A stretch of 64,000 nt of DNA from Pleodorina starrii (lineage: Eukaryota; Chlorophyta; Chlorophyceae; Chlamydomonadales; Volvocaceae): positions 3,028,501 to 3,092,500 of the forward strand of contig BRXU01000011.1 in assembly GCA_030267565.1 (NCBI GenBank), in the 5' to 3' direction. Positions within the stretch are counted from its first letter, which is position 1. The number at the start of each line of letters is the position of its first letter. Of this stretch, positions 32,050 through 44,522 are shown one piece after another. The notes beneath the pieces are model-generated. The model had not been told where the DNA came from. It saw only the letters and a list, made by a program, of their open reading frames with translations, and searched no databases. A program made the position numbers and the translations under genes.

Positions 32050-34517
32050 ATGTCCGAGGGCAAGGAGCATCTTTCCATTGTCATGTAAGTTCAAAGGTTG
32101 CTGGACTGGGTCACACGAGGGTGCCCCTCCTGTTAGATGATTTCGTCCTTTGGCTGAGCAAAACGTTGGATGCTTGCCATGTCATGTGGCTTTCACCGAT
32201 CATTTTACGATTGCTGTCTGAGCCTTGCGCCTCCGTTTCCTGTGTAGTTGCGGCCATGTCGACTCCGGCAAGTCGACCACCACCGGCCGCCTGCTGTTCG
32301 AGCTCGGCGGTATCCCCGAGCGTGAGCTGGAGAAGCTGAAGGAGGAGGCCTCTGCCCTGGGCAAGTCGTCCTTCGCCTTCGCCTTCTACATGGACCGCGC
32401 CAAGGAGGAGCGCGAGCGTGGTGTGACCATTGCCTGCACCACTAAGGAGTTCTTCACGGAGAAGTGGCACTACACCATCATCGACGCCCCGGGTACGTCA
32501 CATTAGGAGACTGTAGCAGTATGGCGGGGGGTTTGGGCCGTGTGTGTTTTGCATCGGACCTCCTGCACCTGTACTCCCGGTGTGCAGTCTTCCCTCGCAT
32601 ACGAATCGAAACACCAATAGCATCACTCAACCCGGTCTCTTCCTTAATTGCAGGTCACCGCGACTTCATCAAGAACATGATTTCCGGCGCTGCCCAGGCC
32701 GATGTGTGCCTGCTGATGGTGCCTGCCGACGGTAACTTCACCACCGCCATCCAGAAGGGTGACCACAAGGTGAGCGTGACCATGTCGTTTCCCAATACCC
32801 AATACCAATGGCTGGCGGGAGATTGTGTATTGGTAGTTTGGGAGGACTGACTGGAAGCGGGGCCACTAGCAGCAGGATGTTCAACCAAGCAAAGGCATCA
32901 CAGCGTAGTTTACCCTCACAAATGAACGGACAATACCCTGGCTTACCTACGATCCTCGCCCTTTCCCGCCGCCTTCCCCAATTACCCCAGGCCGGTGAGA
33001 TCCAGGGCCAAACCCGCCAGCATGCCCGCCTGATCAACCTGCTGGGTGTCAAGCAGCTGATTGTCGGCGTCAACAAGATGGACTCCGATACCGCCGGCTA
33101 CAAGAAGGAGCGCTACGATGAGATCGCCAACGAGATGCGCCACATGCTCGTCCGCGTCGGCTGGAAGGACGACTTCGTCAACAAGTCGGTGCCCATCCTG
33201 CCCATCTCGGGCTGGCTCGGCGACAACCTGATCACCCCGGTAAGGACCCCTGAACCCGCTTGCCCGGTGGTAGTGTGCCGCTGGCCGGGAGCTCGTTCGC
33301 CGTGGCGCTGACAGGGCAGTAACCCTTGCTCCCTACTGTCCTGTGGACCGCATTCTTTCCGGACTGTTACGAGGATCGCCGTTAGTTTCTTCTTTCACAT
33401 GCCTGTTGAAGCCGAATGCACTGAATGAATGAAGTCCCTGTCCGCTTCATCAGCCAAACTCTCCCTCCCCTTATGCTCCTCCCCTCGCGCAGTCGACCAA
33501 CATGACGTGGTACAAGGGCCAGGAGGTCGTCAACCTGAAGAACGAGAAGGTCAAGGTGCACACCCTGCTGGACGCCCTGAACAGCTTCGTGACTGTGCCC
33601 GAGCGCAAGACGGACGCCCCGCTGCGCCTGCCCATCTCCGGCGCCTACAAGATCAAGGGTGTCGGTGATGTGCTGGCCGGCCGTGTGGAGCAGGGCGTCG
33701 TCAAGCCCGGTGATGAGGTCGTCTTCCTGCCGACCCACACCGCCGCCAACCCGTGCACCGGCAAGGTGTTCACCGTGGAGATGCACCACAAGCGTGTGGA
33801 CAAGGCTGGCCCCGGTGACAACGTCGGCATGAACATCAAGGTACGCATGCGAGGGAACATGTGAAAGGTCTGCGTGTTGTCCCTGTGGTTTTGCGGGCTG
33901 GCGTGCTCGTAATTTCCGATGGGGTATGGTACAACTTGGGTTTCGTTGGTTGACACTTAATCCAGATTTGCAACCTTGTGTGTGGGACGGCCACAGTGGG
34001 CTCCGCATCAATTGATATGTGCAGTCAGTGTATCCATTTGTTTGTCCCAGTCGGGCACCATATCTGTTTTCAGTCGATATTGACTGGTGGTATCCCTTTC
34101 CCCGCCTTTCTAATATAGGGTCTGGACAAGGGCAACATGCCCCGCACCGGCGACGTGATGATCCTGAAGTCGGACTCCACCCTGAAGATCGTCAAGGACT
34201 TCACCGCCCAGATCCAGACCCTGGATATCCCCGGCGAGGTCAAGAAGGGCTACTCGCCCATCGGCTTCGTGCGCTGCGGCCGCTCGGCCTGCCGCATGTC
34301 CGGCATCAACTGGAAGGTCGGCAAGGAGACTGGCGGCAAGAAGATGGAGGCGCCCGTGGGCCTGAAGGCTAACGAGATGGCCGAGGTCGTGTTCGAGCCG
34401 ACCCAGCCCCTCATCGTCGACTCGTTCAAGAACTGCGAGGGTCTGTCCCGCATTGCCTTCCTGGACGGCAACACCGCTGTCATGCTCGGCAAGGTGACCA
34501 CCGTCACCCACAAGTAG
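32050..34517 (+). CDS. EFL: Elongation factor-like GTPase (EFL), functional counterpart of EF-1alpha
   Basis: Exons 32050-32084, 32248-32492, 32654-32769, 32991-33239, 33493-33840 and 34119-34517; 463 aa, normal family length. It delivers aminoacyl-tRNA to the ribosome in the cytosol. GTPase motifs: G1 GHVDSGKS, G2 RERGVTI, G3 DAPGHRDF, G4 NKMD, followed by domains II and III. Features such as [40 protein letters not shown] and [10 protein letters not shown] separate EFL from canonical EF-1alpha; many green algae have only EFL. The third base of codons is nearly always C or G, as expected of a very highly expressed gene. No other elongation factor gene is in the window. Confidence 0.95.
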
Positions 34518-34980
34518 GGCGCTGCACCTGCACGCGTTGCTCTCGCAGAGCGGTGCCGCGGCGCGGCTGTGGCTCACCTGGTGGTGGCTGCTGGCGCGAC
34601 GGCGTCGGATTGCGCGGGCATGGCGGAAGGCTCCCCTGATGAGGGGCGGCAGGGCTGCTTCTGGTGGCCCCGGATGGCTGTGTCGGAGGGCTATGCGCAG
34701 TTTGCTGGCGAGGCTTCGGTGTGCAGCCTGAGCGTTGATGGGCAGTCGATCTGCGGCCTGCTCGGCCGCGGAGGGGCGCTTCTGGATTGTCGTTTGGCAG
34801 CGGCCGTTCTGCTTTCGGCTTCGGTTGCGTTCACGTTACTGATGCCGGTTTATCAACCTCGTGCTGCATGGCGGGGTTCAGATCCCGCGAGATGGCAGCC
34901 TGAGCCTGGGGAACCCAAATTATTCGTTATGGCCTTCTGAGGCTCTACGCTTGACATGTTGACTGACCCCCCGACATACC

Positions 34981-34985
34981 TGTAA
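34981..34985 (+). terminator. Putative TGTAA poly(A) signal of EFL
   Basis: TGTAA about 465 nt after the EFL stop codon, between convergent genes. Confidence 0.45.
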
Positions 34986-35587
34986 GCCAGTGGTGAAACT
35001 CACCGGCCAATCGATACTGTCTGTCAGTTACTGTCTAGTAAAAACCCTCAGCATCTGAAATGACAGCATCCAACGAGCGTCTCATGATACGGGGAAGTAA
35101 TATACAGGGTCAAGCTAGTCTCCAGAAGCACTGTTTTGATTTTGTGACGGATGCGATTAACGCAGCATTTCACCAGTGCAGTGTACCCATAAGGACAGGT
35201 ATCCAGGCATCCATGGACGTGACGAGTACACCCACATCCGCGAGACGACACTGACCCCGGCTAGCGTTTTTTCTTCCATGTTGGGTTGTTTTAGGGTTGG
35301 GTTGTGGGTTTCAGACCTATAACCCTTAAGCGCAACCGCTCAAGCGGTCACCGTGGCCGATGAAACCTCCCCGGGTACTGCGCCTGCAGCAACGACTACC
35401 CGACTTGGCCCCGCACGCCTGCGTACGGATGCCGTTGCACTTATCCGTAACTCGTGTCTGGATGCTGTGCACCTAAAAGGAATGCCGCGTGTACCGCGCG
35501 CCTGAAAACAAGCGTCGAGCGCGTCTTATTGCTCTTACCATGCCATACCGTGTTTACGTCACACTCGGGGAAAGGACAGAAAGGAAT

Positions 35588-35592
35588 TTACA
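35588..35592 (-). terminator. Putative TGTAA poly(A) signal of CHLM
   Basis: TTACA on the + strand, about 232 nt past the CHLM stop on the - strand. Confidence 0.45.
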
Positions 35593-35823
35593 CCGTACCC
35601 AATGCATCGTAACCCCACTTCCCCCAACTCAGGAAGGGGAGTCAGGTTGCCCTCCCAACCCTACCAACCCTACACACGGCCACATAGCACAGTCCACACC
35701 CGTCACCCGTCCAGCCAAGCACAGCCAAGCACACCCACCGCCCGTCCAGCCAAATTCAATCAGCCAGCCAGGCACCAGCCTTCGCGCGCCATTGGTCGCC
35801 TTCGCACTCACACGGTAAATATA

Positions 35824-38800
35824 TCAAACACGCACAGCCTCCAACAGGCGCGAGAAGTAGAAGCTGGTTGCGGTCATCTCGCGCTTGGTCACCTTGAAAC
35901 CCGCCCGCTGCAGCGCCGCCTCCACGTCCTCCTCCCGGTGCAGGTACGCACGCGTGGCCTGCGACCGACCGTGCACCGCAGCATCAAGTGCAAGGTCGGA
36001 GAAGCCAGCACAGGTCAACGAGCAAGCATACCCTGAGCCCTCCCAACACTTATAACCTGGGCGGCAACCTTCACCGCGGTGTTCCGCCCAAACCCCCAAA
36101 GCCCCCGCCAGATCCGTAAGGGCGGCTTGGCTCCTGGTTGACCCCGCCTTCACAGGACGCGTAAACTCCCGGTAGCGCCACAGCCCGTAGCCGCTGTAAC
36201 AACAACAGCAGCGGCGCGTGGATACCATTTTCACCGTACCTTGCTAGGGCCCGGGAAGAGCTCGCCGATGCGCTTGAGGATGCTGTAGGATAGCGTCTTG
36301 GGTGCAAAAGAGATGATGAGGCGCTTGTCCGCCAGGGAGGCTAGGTGGGTGATCATGCCGTCCACCTTGTCCTGGGGGGTGGGGGTGGAGGGGACGTGAA
36401 ACGCTATAAGTTGAGTTCCGAGAGCACGAGGCCATTGCACGAGGCCATTGCAGAACAGCAGCGGAAATGAGCACCAACCTGGGGGTAGTGGATCATCACG
36501 TCCAGGCAGGTCACCGTGTGGTAGCTGCCCTGGACGGACCTGCGGGGAGGACCGCGGGACGGCGGGGCGCGGCACGGAGGGGAGAGGCGGGGCGGGAGGC
36601 CAATGGAGGGGCGATGGAGGCAACGCGGAGGTGACGGACGAGGGCAGGCGGCCCGCCGCCGTTCGCTGAGGGTGCCGCTGGTGTTCTGCAGTGACGACGT
36701 ACGACGTGAGCGTCGACGTTCCGTTCTATGGCCCCGCGCGCTCCCGTCTCCCGAGGCCAGCGGCGCTGCCTCAAGAGCTGCACCTGGTAGACAGCGGCGA
36801 GCGGACCCTTCCGCACCGCTGCAGCTGCGCCTGCCCACGTGATAATAAACACTGCGATAAGTGGTGGGCGGCATAGTGGAGCTGCTCTCCACGTCCATCC
36901 CCCATGGCCCCCCGCCGACACATGCCCGCATGCTGCACGGGCCTTCTAGCCCTGGGCCCGACCCACATGCCATTGCCCTCACTGTCGCCCGCACGCACGC
37001 ACGCGTCGCAGGGCGCGGGTTAATTCCCCTTGCCACCATGCACTCCGGGAATCCCTTTGCCCACCCGCAACCTTCCCTTCGCCCCCGGCATTTTGTTGCG
37101 TTGCAGATCACACCGTGCGCCGCTCCAACAAATCCCACCCCACACAACCTTCCTCGCCCCGCCCTCTCAGACCCCTTCAAACCCCCGCCGCCCTCAAACC
37201 CCCGTTACACTCAAACCCTAGGGCTCAATCGAACCACTGAATCATCCAAAACCAAACAGCGGCCATACTGCGCTGACTCGACTTACTCGAGGTCCATGGC
37301 CTCGAACTTGGGGGCCACCTTGGGGGCCTTGCTGCCGCTGGCCGCGAGCGCCTCCTGGTACCGCCGCTCCGCCTCCCCAGCCATCGCAGCGCTGATGTCG
37401 CTCGCGCTCACGGACGCGCCCCGCAGAGCCAGCGGGATGGCCAGGCTGCCTGCCGCGGCAAACGCGAACGGGAGGTAAGGCGAGCCGTGATAGCGGTATT
37501 GCCGCCTGTCCAATCATGCCACGTCTCCGCCCGCCTCCGCCGATGCTGTCTGCATCGGGCTTCCCCCGTTCGGGATTGCTCCCCACACAGGATGCCAATG
37601 ATACGGTTTCCACCCCAGGGTTGTCCTGCATGATGCCCCGGAGCCGCACGGAGCCCAGGAGTAGACCCATCCCCAGGGCCCTCCCTGACCTCCGTGTCCC
37701 TATCCTCCCTAACCTCGACCATTGACTCCAAGCTTTCGCAACCGCACGCAGGCCCCATCCAGCGCACGCAAGTCAAGGGCACTCGTCCGTCGCCACACTC
37801 GCGCGTGCCGCTGCGCGCACCTGTCCCGCATCCCGCATCGCACACGGAGAGGCCGGTCATGCTGCCCTCCTCGTCCACCCAGCGAAGCACCTTCTCCACC
37901 GTCTGCGCGTGGCCGGTGCGGATATCCAGCTGCACTTTATTCACCTCGCTCGTCTCCCCGTAGATCTTGCGCCACCGCTCATAACCGGCGGTGTTGAAGT
38001 AGTTCTTCACCTGCGGGTCCGTGTGGCCATGGGATGCGTTTGTTTGAGGATGCGGTCAGGTCGGGGAGAGGGGGCTGTTGTATGCGTGCATGCGTGTGCG
38101 CGTGCGTGCCGCGGAGTCCTGTGTAAAGGCATCGGCCGCCGACGCAATACATCCTTAGGTTGTGCTGTCTCGGGCGCCCACCGACGCATCCGGGGTGTAC
38201 CGCTTTATGCAAAGCAGCACAACTACAGTTGCGAATTGAAGGGAGAGCACGGTGTGGACGAGCGGCCAAGGCGCCGATGAGATGCCCTCCCCACCAGCAT
38301 CGGCGGGGGTTTTAATACAGCTTAAGGCCCCGGCGGGCAGCGAGCCAATGGGGTTTTGATCGTCAAGTTTGCACCGTAACAGCTTCTTCTCATGAGGGAA
38401 TGTGTCTTCACATCCAGAAGGAAGGCGATCCCGCCAGGTGGATGTAAGAAAGGACGACCTTCGTCAGCTGCTGCACGGGGCGAGGTGGTCTTCCCAGCCC
38501 CCGCCGGACTGCGCGCAAGTGAAACCAGAAAAAACCCAGTCGCAGAGGTCAGAACACTTACCGCCTCCTTCTCATCCCCTCCAGTCTGCGCCATCTGCTC
38601 CGAGCGCCTGCGGAGAGCATCGCAAGGGCTTGTTGCCCTTGCATCGACCATACCCCGCAGCGGAAAGCTTCCATCCAAGATCCGACTAAGGATCTTCGAA
38701 GTGGAGTTTACTCTTCTACCGCACGCACCGCTTCTGAGGGTCGGTGGCGACCAGCAGAGCGCCAAGGCCTGCGATGGCCACGCCACCGCCCACGGCGAAG

Positions 38801-39003
38801 GTGAGCGACCCATCGAGGCCATTTGCAGAGCTCAAAATCTCAGAAGCATGAGCGCTGGAGGTGGAAGCCAGAGCAGCAGCAGCGGCGCCAGCAGCTGCCT
38901 TCAGGGTGTGCGATTGCGACTGCGCATTGCAGCGCACTACGCACCGCGCGCGCGACGTCACAGGCCGGGTGGCCGTAAAAGGCTTCTGATTAAGGCACTG
39001 CAT
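35824..39003 (-). CDS. CHLM: Magnesium-protoporphyrin IX O-methyltransferase, chloroplast
   Basis: Minus-strand exons 39003-38729, 38607-38562, 38010-37821, 37449-37287, 36539-36479, 36371-36240 and 35958-35824; 333 aa. It transfers a methyl group from S-adenosylmethionine to Mg-protoporphyrin IX in chlorophyll synthesis at plastid membranes. Residues 1 to about 50 are a transit peptide with an Arg/Thr-rich part and VVRCNAQ; next comes a hydrophobic Gly-rich segment (FAVGGGVAIAGLGALLVATDP). The core holds KNYFNTAGYERWRKIYG, VQLDIRTGHAQTV, SAM motif VCDAGCGTG, SASDIS, TVTCLDVMIHYPQ, ISFAPKT and the conserved C-terminal ATSFYFSRLLEA. Exon 2 is only 46 nt. It is head-to-head with DEG1, 376 bp between start codons. 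Confidence 0.95.
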
Positions 39004-39379
39004 TTTAGTTGCTGATAACTTCCACAAGGCCGCTGCTGTGTCAGAGCTGCGAACATCATAGGACTTGAAGATGCCGTACCGGATGGTTTCAGTTGACTCT
39101 CGCGAGCACCATACAAGCTTGCGGGTTATGAAAAGGATTAAACGGACGTTGATCCAGCAAATCTGCAGCTCCTTTCGCGACTGTCGGTCATTCGACAGCG
39201 TGTCGGTGCGTAAAACACACGTGGACGCTCTAGAAGCAGCTGTAGTCCAGTTGCCGCCCGCGGTCTGAACGCTCGTTGTAAGAGTATCCCACGCGGCAAT
39301 TATCACAAACGCGGCTTTGCGCAGCGCCAGTTTGGAAGTCGGAGGCAGTTTCGGAGGCAGAAGTGCAACAGTCGCGACC
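39004..39379. promoter_or_regulatory. Divergent promoter region shared by CHLM and DEG1
   Basis: 376 bp between the two start codons, containing both 5' UTRs. No TATA box or known light-response element could be assigned by eye. The close spacing suggests a bidirectional promoter. Confidence 0.5.
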
Positions 39380-42300
39380 ATGGTTTCCTTGCGGCAGGAC
39401 GGCCGTCTATGCGCCTCCGCGAGCGCTCTCCCAAAAATCGCATGCCATGTGAGGTCCGTCATCTCTGGCCTACCCGCACCAACCCAGCGTTTTTCCAGAG
39501 CCTTTCTGACGTCATGGCCGGCGCCGGCGGCAGCACGCACTGCGCTCCCACAGCTCCGCCCACGCCTCATCGCGGCGCGAGCCGCCTCCGACGGAAGCGG
39601 TGACTACCACCCGTCGCCGGGGGAGGTACGTCATGCAAGCGCGCTGCGCTCAAGCACAGCACGCATGCCGTACCAACACCCAGATCGCCACGGCATCCGT
39701 CATGATACTCGCCACGCCGCCGCGCCAGTGCTGTTTTTCGACGCTTCCGGAGCTCAGCCACCGCCGCTCGCCGTCGCCGCAGCCCCTTCCACCCTTTTCT
39801 CCTCACCCCTTCTTTTCATTGCACTATAAACAAATCCCCCATCCTCGTCCGTCCCCACGCCGCCTGTCTTCTTCTTCTCTACCCCTCCATCCCCACAGCC
39901 GAAGCGCCCAACCGCCGCGTCCCTGCTCCTGGCCGCCGGCACCGCCCTGAGCCTCCTGCTGGGCAGCGGCCCGGCTCCCAACGTCGCGGGCCTACCGGGG
40001 CCCCTGGGGCCGCCCGCGGTGGCGGTGGCACACGCGGAGTCCCCCGCCGCTGCGCCGCTGACTGCCACGGAGGCGGCTGGCCCCGACCGGGCGGCCACCG
40101 CGGCGCCACCCGCCCGGGACGTGCCCCTGCAGCGCAATGTGGACCCCATGACGATGCAGCTTCCGGAGGCGCCCCCCGACCTCACACCCGAGGTGGGTGC
40201 GGAAACAGACGTAACCCGGGGCGGGGCGGGCAACAACGGCGAGACAGGAGGTGGCTAGAAGAGGCGCGACACACGGGGGGTTTGGGGGGTAATTAGAACG
40301 GCCCGGGGCGAGGGAATGGGGGGTTTGGGGGGTGGTTGGCGCGCGGGTGATGGCACCTACCAGGGGAGGTGGAGGGCTGGGGGCTGGGGTGGGGTCGCCT
40401 ATACCGGTAGGAGGGATGGAGGTGTTTTCGACACCTGGCACACCCCAACTCCACCCCCCACATCCCACCCCAGGAGGTCCGCGCCATCCGCATCTTTGCC
40501 CGCAACACCCCCTCCGTCGTCAACATCACAAACATCCAGCAGGTGAGCCCCTACCCTCCCCTCAAGGACATGCACGCCTCTTGACGTCTATGTATCGCCT
40601 GGGGTCTGCGGTCAGGTTGCGGCTGCAGCTGCAGCTGCAGGCGGCGATGTGGGGCTTGATTTGGCTTCCGTTTGCTGGTGGCTTCGGGCTGGGCTGAGCC
40701 GCGCGGGGTCGCGCGACGTCGCGTTTGCGCTGTTGCCGCTGCCGCCGCGACGTCATTGCTGCAGTGCGGTTGCGGTGCGGCGCTGTGTGGTGCTGTGCGG
40801 AGGTGAAGGACACGGAAGCAGTGAGGAGCATGCATGTGCGTGGTGTGCGAGGGAAGCCTCCAGCCAGCACCCTCCCTGGCGAATCACGTTACGAGGTACA
40901 ACATACGCATCTCTCAGCACCTGCGGCACGGCGCGGAGGTAAAGTGATTGACCCGCGACCGTCTTGTCCAAAATCCTTGAAACCCAGCAGGTGCCCCTGG
41001 GAAACGGCTTCTGGTCATCGGCCATGGATGTTCAGAAGGTCCCCGCTGGCTTCGGAAGCGGCTTCATGTGGGATGACAAGTGAGGGGCGCCACCGCTTAC
41101 CCGTATTGTATCGTCTGCAACTGTATCGTCTGGAAACGGGCAAGGCGGCAGGGGGGCGGGGGCGGGGGCGGGGGGACCGGGGTTGGTTGAGTCCCGGACC
41201 GCAGCGCGTCGCGTCGCGTCGGGTCGCCGTGTGCCACTCAGACTGCGCCGCACCGCGCCGCACCGAGGGGTGCATTGCTCCCCGCAAAAGTACCGCGCTG
41301 TCCTTGCCCCCTATTTGCTGCGGCGGCGGCGACCAACGGCGATCACCGACCCGTGGGTCACTTTCCTCTCATCGTTGTGTTGTTGGCGTTCCACATATCC
41401 GCGTCCACATATGCCTTCACTCTCCGCCCATCCCTCCCTCCCTCCATCCGCCCATCCCTCCCTCCCTCCATCCGCTACTCCCTCCCCCCCGCAGGGGCCA
41501 CGTCGTAACCAACTTCCACGTCATCCGGGTGGGGCTCCCGGGGGGGAGGGGAGGGGGAGGGGAGGGGGTGCTGGTCGGGGGGTCTTGGGTGGGGGCGCCA
41601 GGTTGCGGTTCTCGGGTGCCGGTGCAGTCGGAGGGTGCGGCTGGAGGGGGGCTGCGAGATTCCATCCTATCCACCCCACCCCGGATGCCCCTCCCCTCCC
41701 CTCCTCGCCCCGCCCCGTCGGTTCCTTCTCTGCGGTTCGCATTTCCAACCCCGCCCCGCCCCGCCCGCGCGTCGACCCCACCCGTCGCCCTGCTCCTAAC
41801 CCCTTGCCCCGCCCACCGCCTACCTGAGTACCACCTACCGCCTACCGACCCGCCAGTTCCTCTCCCGCTCCTCCCAAGATGCCATGGTGGGCCATTCACC
41901 ACTTCGCCTCGTGCTCCCTGCCCTCCCCCCCCGCGCCTCCTGGTCCCCAGGGTGCGGATGAAGTCAAGGTGACGCTGCTGGACCAAACCACCTACAGCGC
42001 ACGAGTGGTGAGGGCTCTCGGGCGGAGCGGCACCGTACTGTACTGCGGTGTACTGCGCCGCATCGCGCTGTTGTACTGCGCCGCGTCGCGCTGTTGAACG
42101 GCGGTGTGCGTTGCACTCGCCTGCAGGTTGGTGGCGATGCCGATAAGGATGTGGCGGTGCTGCAGCTGCTGGGGCTGCCCCCCGACAAGATGGTCGCCCT
42201 GCAGCCCGTGACTCTGGGCTCCTCCGCGGGTCTGCTGGTGGGACAGAGGGTGTTCGCGATCGGAAACCCGCTGGGGCTGGAGCACGTGAGTGGAGGGCGG

Positions 42301-44522
42301 GCGGGGGGAGGGGTTTCAGGGTTTTAAGGGTTTTCATCGCTTGCTAGGAAGGGGGGAGGGCAGGGGGAGGGGGAAGGGAAAACAGTGGGCAGAGGCAAGT
42401 GCTGACTGGCTGGCATACGGGTACGCAGGTTAAGAGGAGGGGAGGCGAGCATGGGGGGCATCGCTGTGGTGGGAGGTGGGTGCGTGATGTTGGGCTATAG
42501 TCTGATGTGCTCTGTACCGTATTGGTTCAAAGTGGGGAGAAAGAGCAGATCCCCCCAGTCGCCCTCATCCCGCAATCACGCTCACCCTCGCCTTCACCCT
42601 CAGCTGCGTATCCGAGACCTCGAGACCTCCCCCCCTGGTTTCCCTCCCCTCCCCTCCCCCCGCCGTCTCCTCCTCTGCGAAATCCTCTTTACCGGTATTT
42701 CCCCCCGCATCGCACCGCAGACGCTCACCTCGGGCATCGTGAGCGGTCTCAATCGTGAGCTCAGCACGGGGAGTGTCACCATCAAGGGACTGGTGCAGAC
42801 GGACGCAGCAATCAACCCGGGGAACAGCGGTACGGCACCAGGGAGGGGAGGAGAGGGCTGTGGGTGGCTCTTTGGCTGGCTGTGGCTGTGCGAGTGCGCG
42901 CGCGTGTATGTGTCTGCGTTTGTGTTTTGCATACTGTATGTCGCCGGGCCTGACGTTGGCCGAGGCCCTGTAAGGTGTGTCTGCTGTGTGCGCGTGCGGC
43001 CTCTGGTGGTGGCCGGGGGATCGTAATTGTGAACTTCCCCTCCCCCGCCCCTCTTTCCCTCCCCTCCCCCCCCTGCCCAGGCGGCGTGCTTCTGGACAGC
43101 GGCGGTCGGGTGATCGGCATCAACACCGCAATCGCGGACCCCTCCGGCCGGGGCGCCTCCTCGGGGGTGGGCTTCGCACTGCCCATCGACTCGGTGCGGG
43201 GGCTGGTGGAGCAGATCCTGACGTACGGCAGGGTACTGCGGCCCGTACTGGGAGTCACGCTGGCGCCGCCGCAGATACTCAAGCAGCTGGGCCAACCGGG
43301 GGTGTTGGTGCTCGAGGTGGGCAGGGGGAGGGGAGGAGGGGAGGGGAGGGGAGGAAGACTCCGCAGCGAGGTGGCCGAGGAGTGGAGGCGACGTTGGCGA
43401 GCTGACAGGAGGTGGGGGACAGGGGAGTCCACGGACCGGGGGAAAGGGGAGAAAGCAAGAGCCGCAGCCTACCCACGTCCTGCCCTTTCTGGCGCCCTGG
43501 CCGGTCCCTCCCGCCCGGTCATGTCCCGCTGGCCCTCCCCCTCCCCCTCTCCTCTACCTCCGCTTCCCTCCCATTTCGCCCTCGTCACCACCGCCATCCC
43601 GGGTGTCGGTGCTCTGCTTTTTTGGGGACCGCTTTCGCTGTCGCCCGTCAGCCTCTCACCTCCCTCTTGCACATATTCGGCATGTTCGGACTGTTTCTCT
43701 ATCCTCCCCTCCTCTCTCCCCCCGCTTCCCCCTCCCCCCGCTCCCCCGCAGGTCCCCCGGGGCTCCCCCGCTGAGAAGGCCGGCCTCAAGCCCACCACCC
43801 GCGACCGCTTCACCGGGGCACTGGTGCTGGGGGACATCGTCACGGGCATCGACGGACGGCCCGTGAGAAACTACTCGGATCTGGTAGGGTGGGGGGTGGC
43901 CGGGAGGTTGGGGTGGGGGTGGGGGTGGGAGGTGGGGGAGGCGGCGGGAGAGGCCAGGGCGCATGCGGGCCCCAGACCCAACTCCCAGGCCCCGCGACTT
44001 CCCTTCCACGGTAACCCTCGCCCGCGCGCAAACAGCCTTTCTCCCCCCCAGCCCCACCCGCCCACACCACCTTCTTCCCTCAAATTCCAAATCAGCCTTC
44101 TGTCCTTGCTTACCCCTCCACGTCCTTCAGGTCGACGTTTTGGACGACAAGCGCGTGGGGGACACCGTCAAGGTGCGTGTGTGTGTGCGTGTTTGGCCTC
44201 CACGGGCCTCCAGCTCACCAACCAACCAACCAACCAACCGCCGCGTGGGGACACGTGCGTCGTGTGTTGGGTGGGCTGCTGACAAGGTGGCGGTGGCAAA
44301 AGGCCCTCGCGGACCCCTCTTGCGCACCCCCCTCCCACGATTACACCAACCCGCAATCCCCAATCCCCCTTCCACCCTCCCCTTCTCTTCCCCTCCGCTT
44401 TCCCCCTTCAGGTGGACATTCTTCGCAGCCAGACGGACAACCTGTTCGCCAGCGGCGCCGCGCGCAAGATGACGGTGGCGGTGACGCTGGGCGAGCGAGG
44501 ACAGGTCAACGTGACCGAGTGA
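39380..44522 (+). CDS. DEG1: DEG1-type Deg/HtrA serine protease, thylakoid lumen
   Basis: Twelve exons: 39380-39625, 39899-40192, 40474-40542, 40991-41079, 41495-41528, 41951-42007, 42127-42285, 42721-42829, 43081-43316, 43752-43883, 44131-44172 and 44412-44522; 525 aa. ATP-independent endoprotease/chaperone acting on damaged photosystem proteins in the lumen. A bipartite leader is visible: a plastid transit part, then a hydrophobic segment (LLLAAGTALSLLLGS) ending in a lumenal cleavage-like AVAHAE. Protease domain: VTNFHVI (His241), DKDVAVL (Asp271) and NPGNSGG (Ser352) form the triad; exons 10-12 encode one PDZ domain (RGSPAEKAGL, LGDIVTGIDGRPV). Exon 5 is 34 nt. Introns carry C/T- and G-rich tracts. 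One GACCCGTGGGTC motif sits in intron 4. Confidence 0.93.

Larger units (their letters stand above)
34518..35823. other. Convergent intergenic region, EFL and CHLM 3' UTRs
   Basis: No coding signal recognised. It contains oppositely oriented TGTAA signals at 34981 (+) and 35588 (-), consistent with two convergent 3' UTRs. Confidence 0.5.

Noticed and set aside
34865..34885. tRNA T-arm-like sequence (GCGGGGTTCAGATCCCGC)
   Set aside because: No matching acceptor, D-arm or anticodon arm could be folded around it; it lies in the EFL 3' region.
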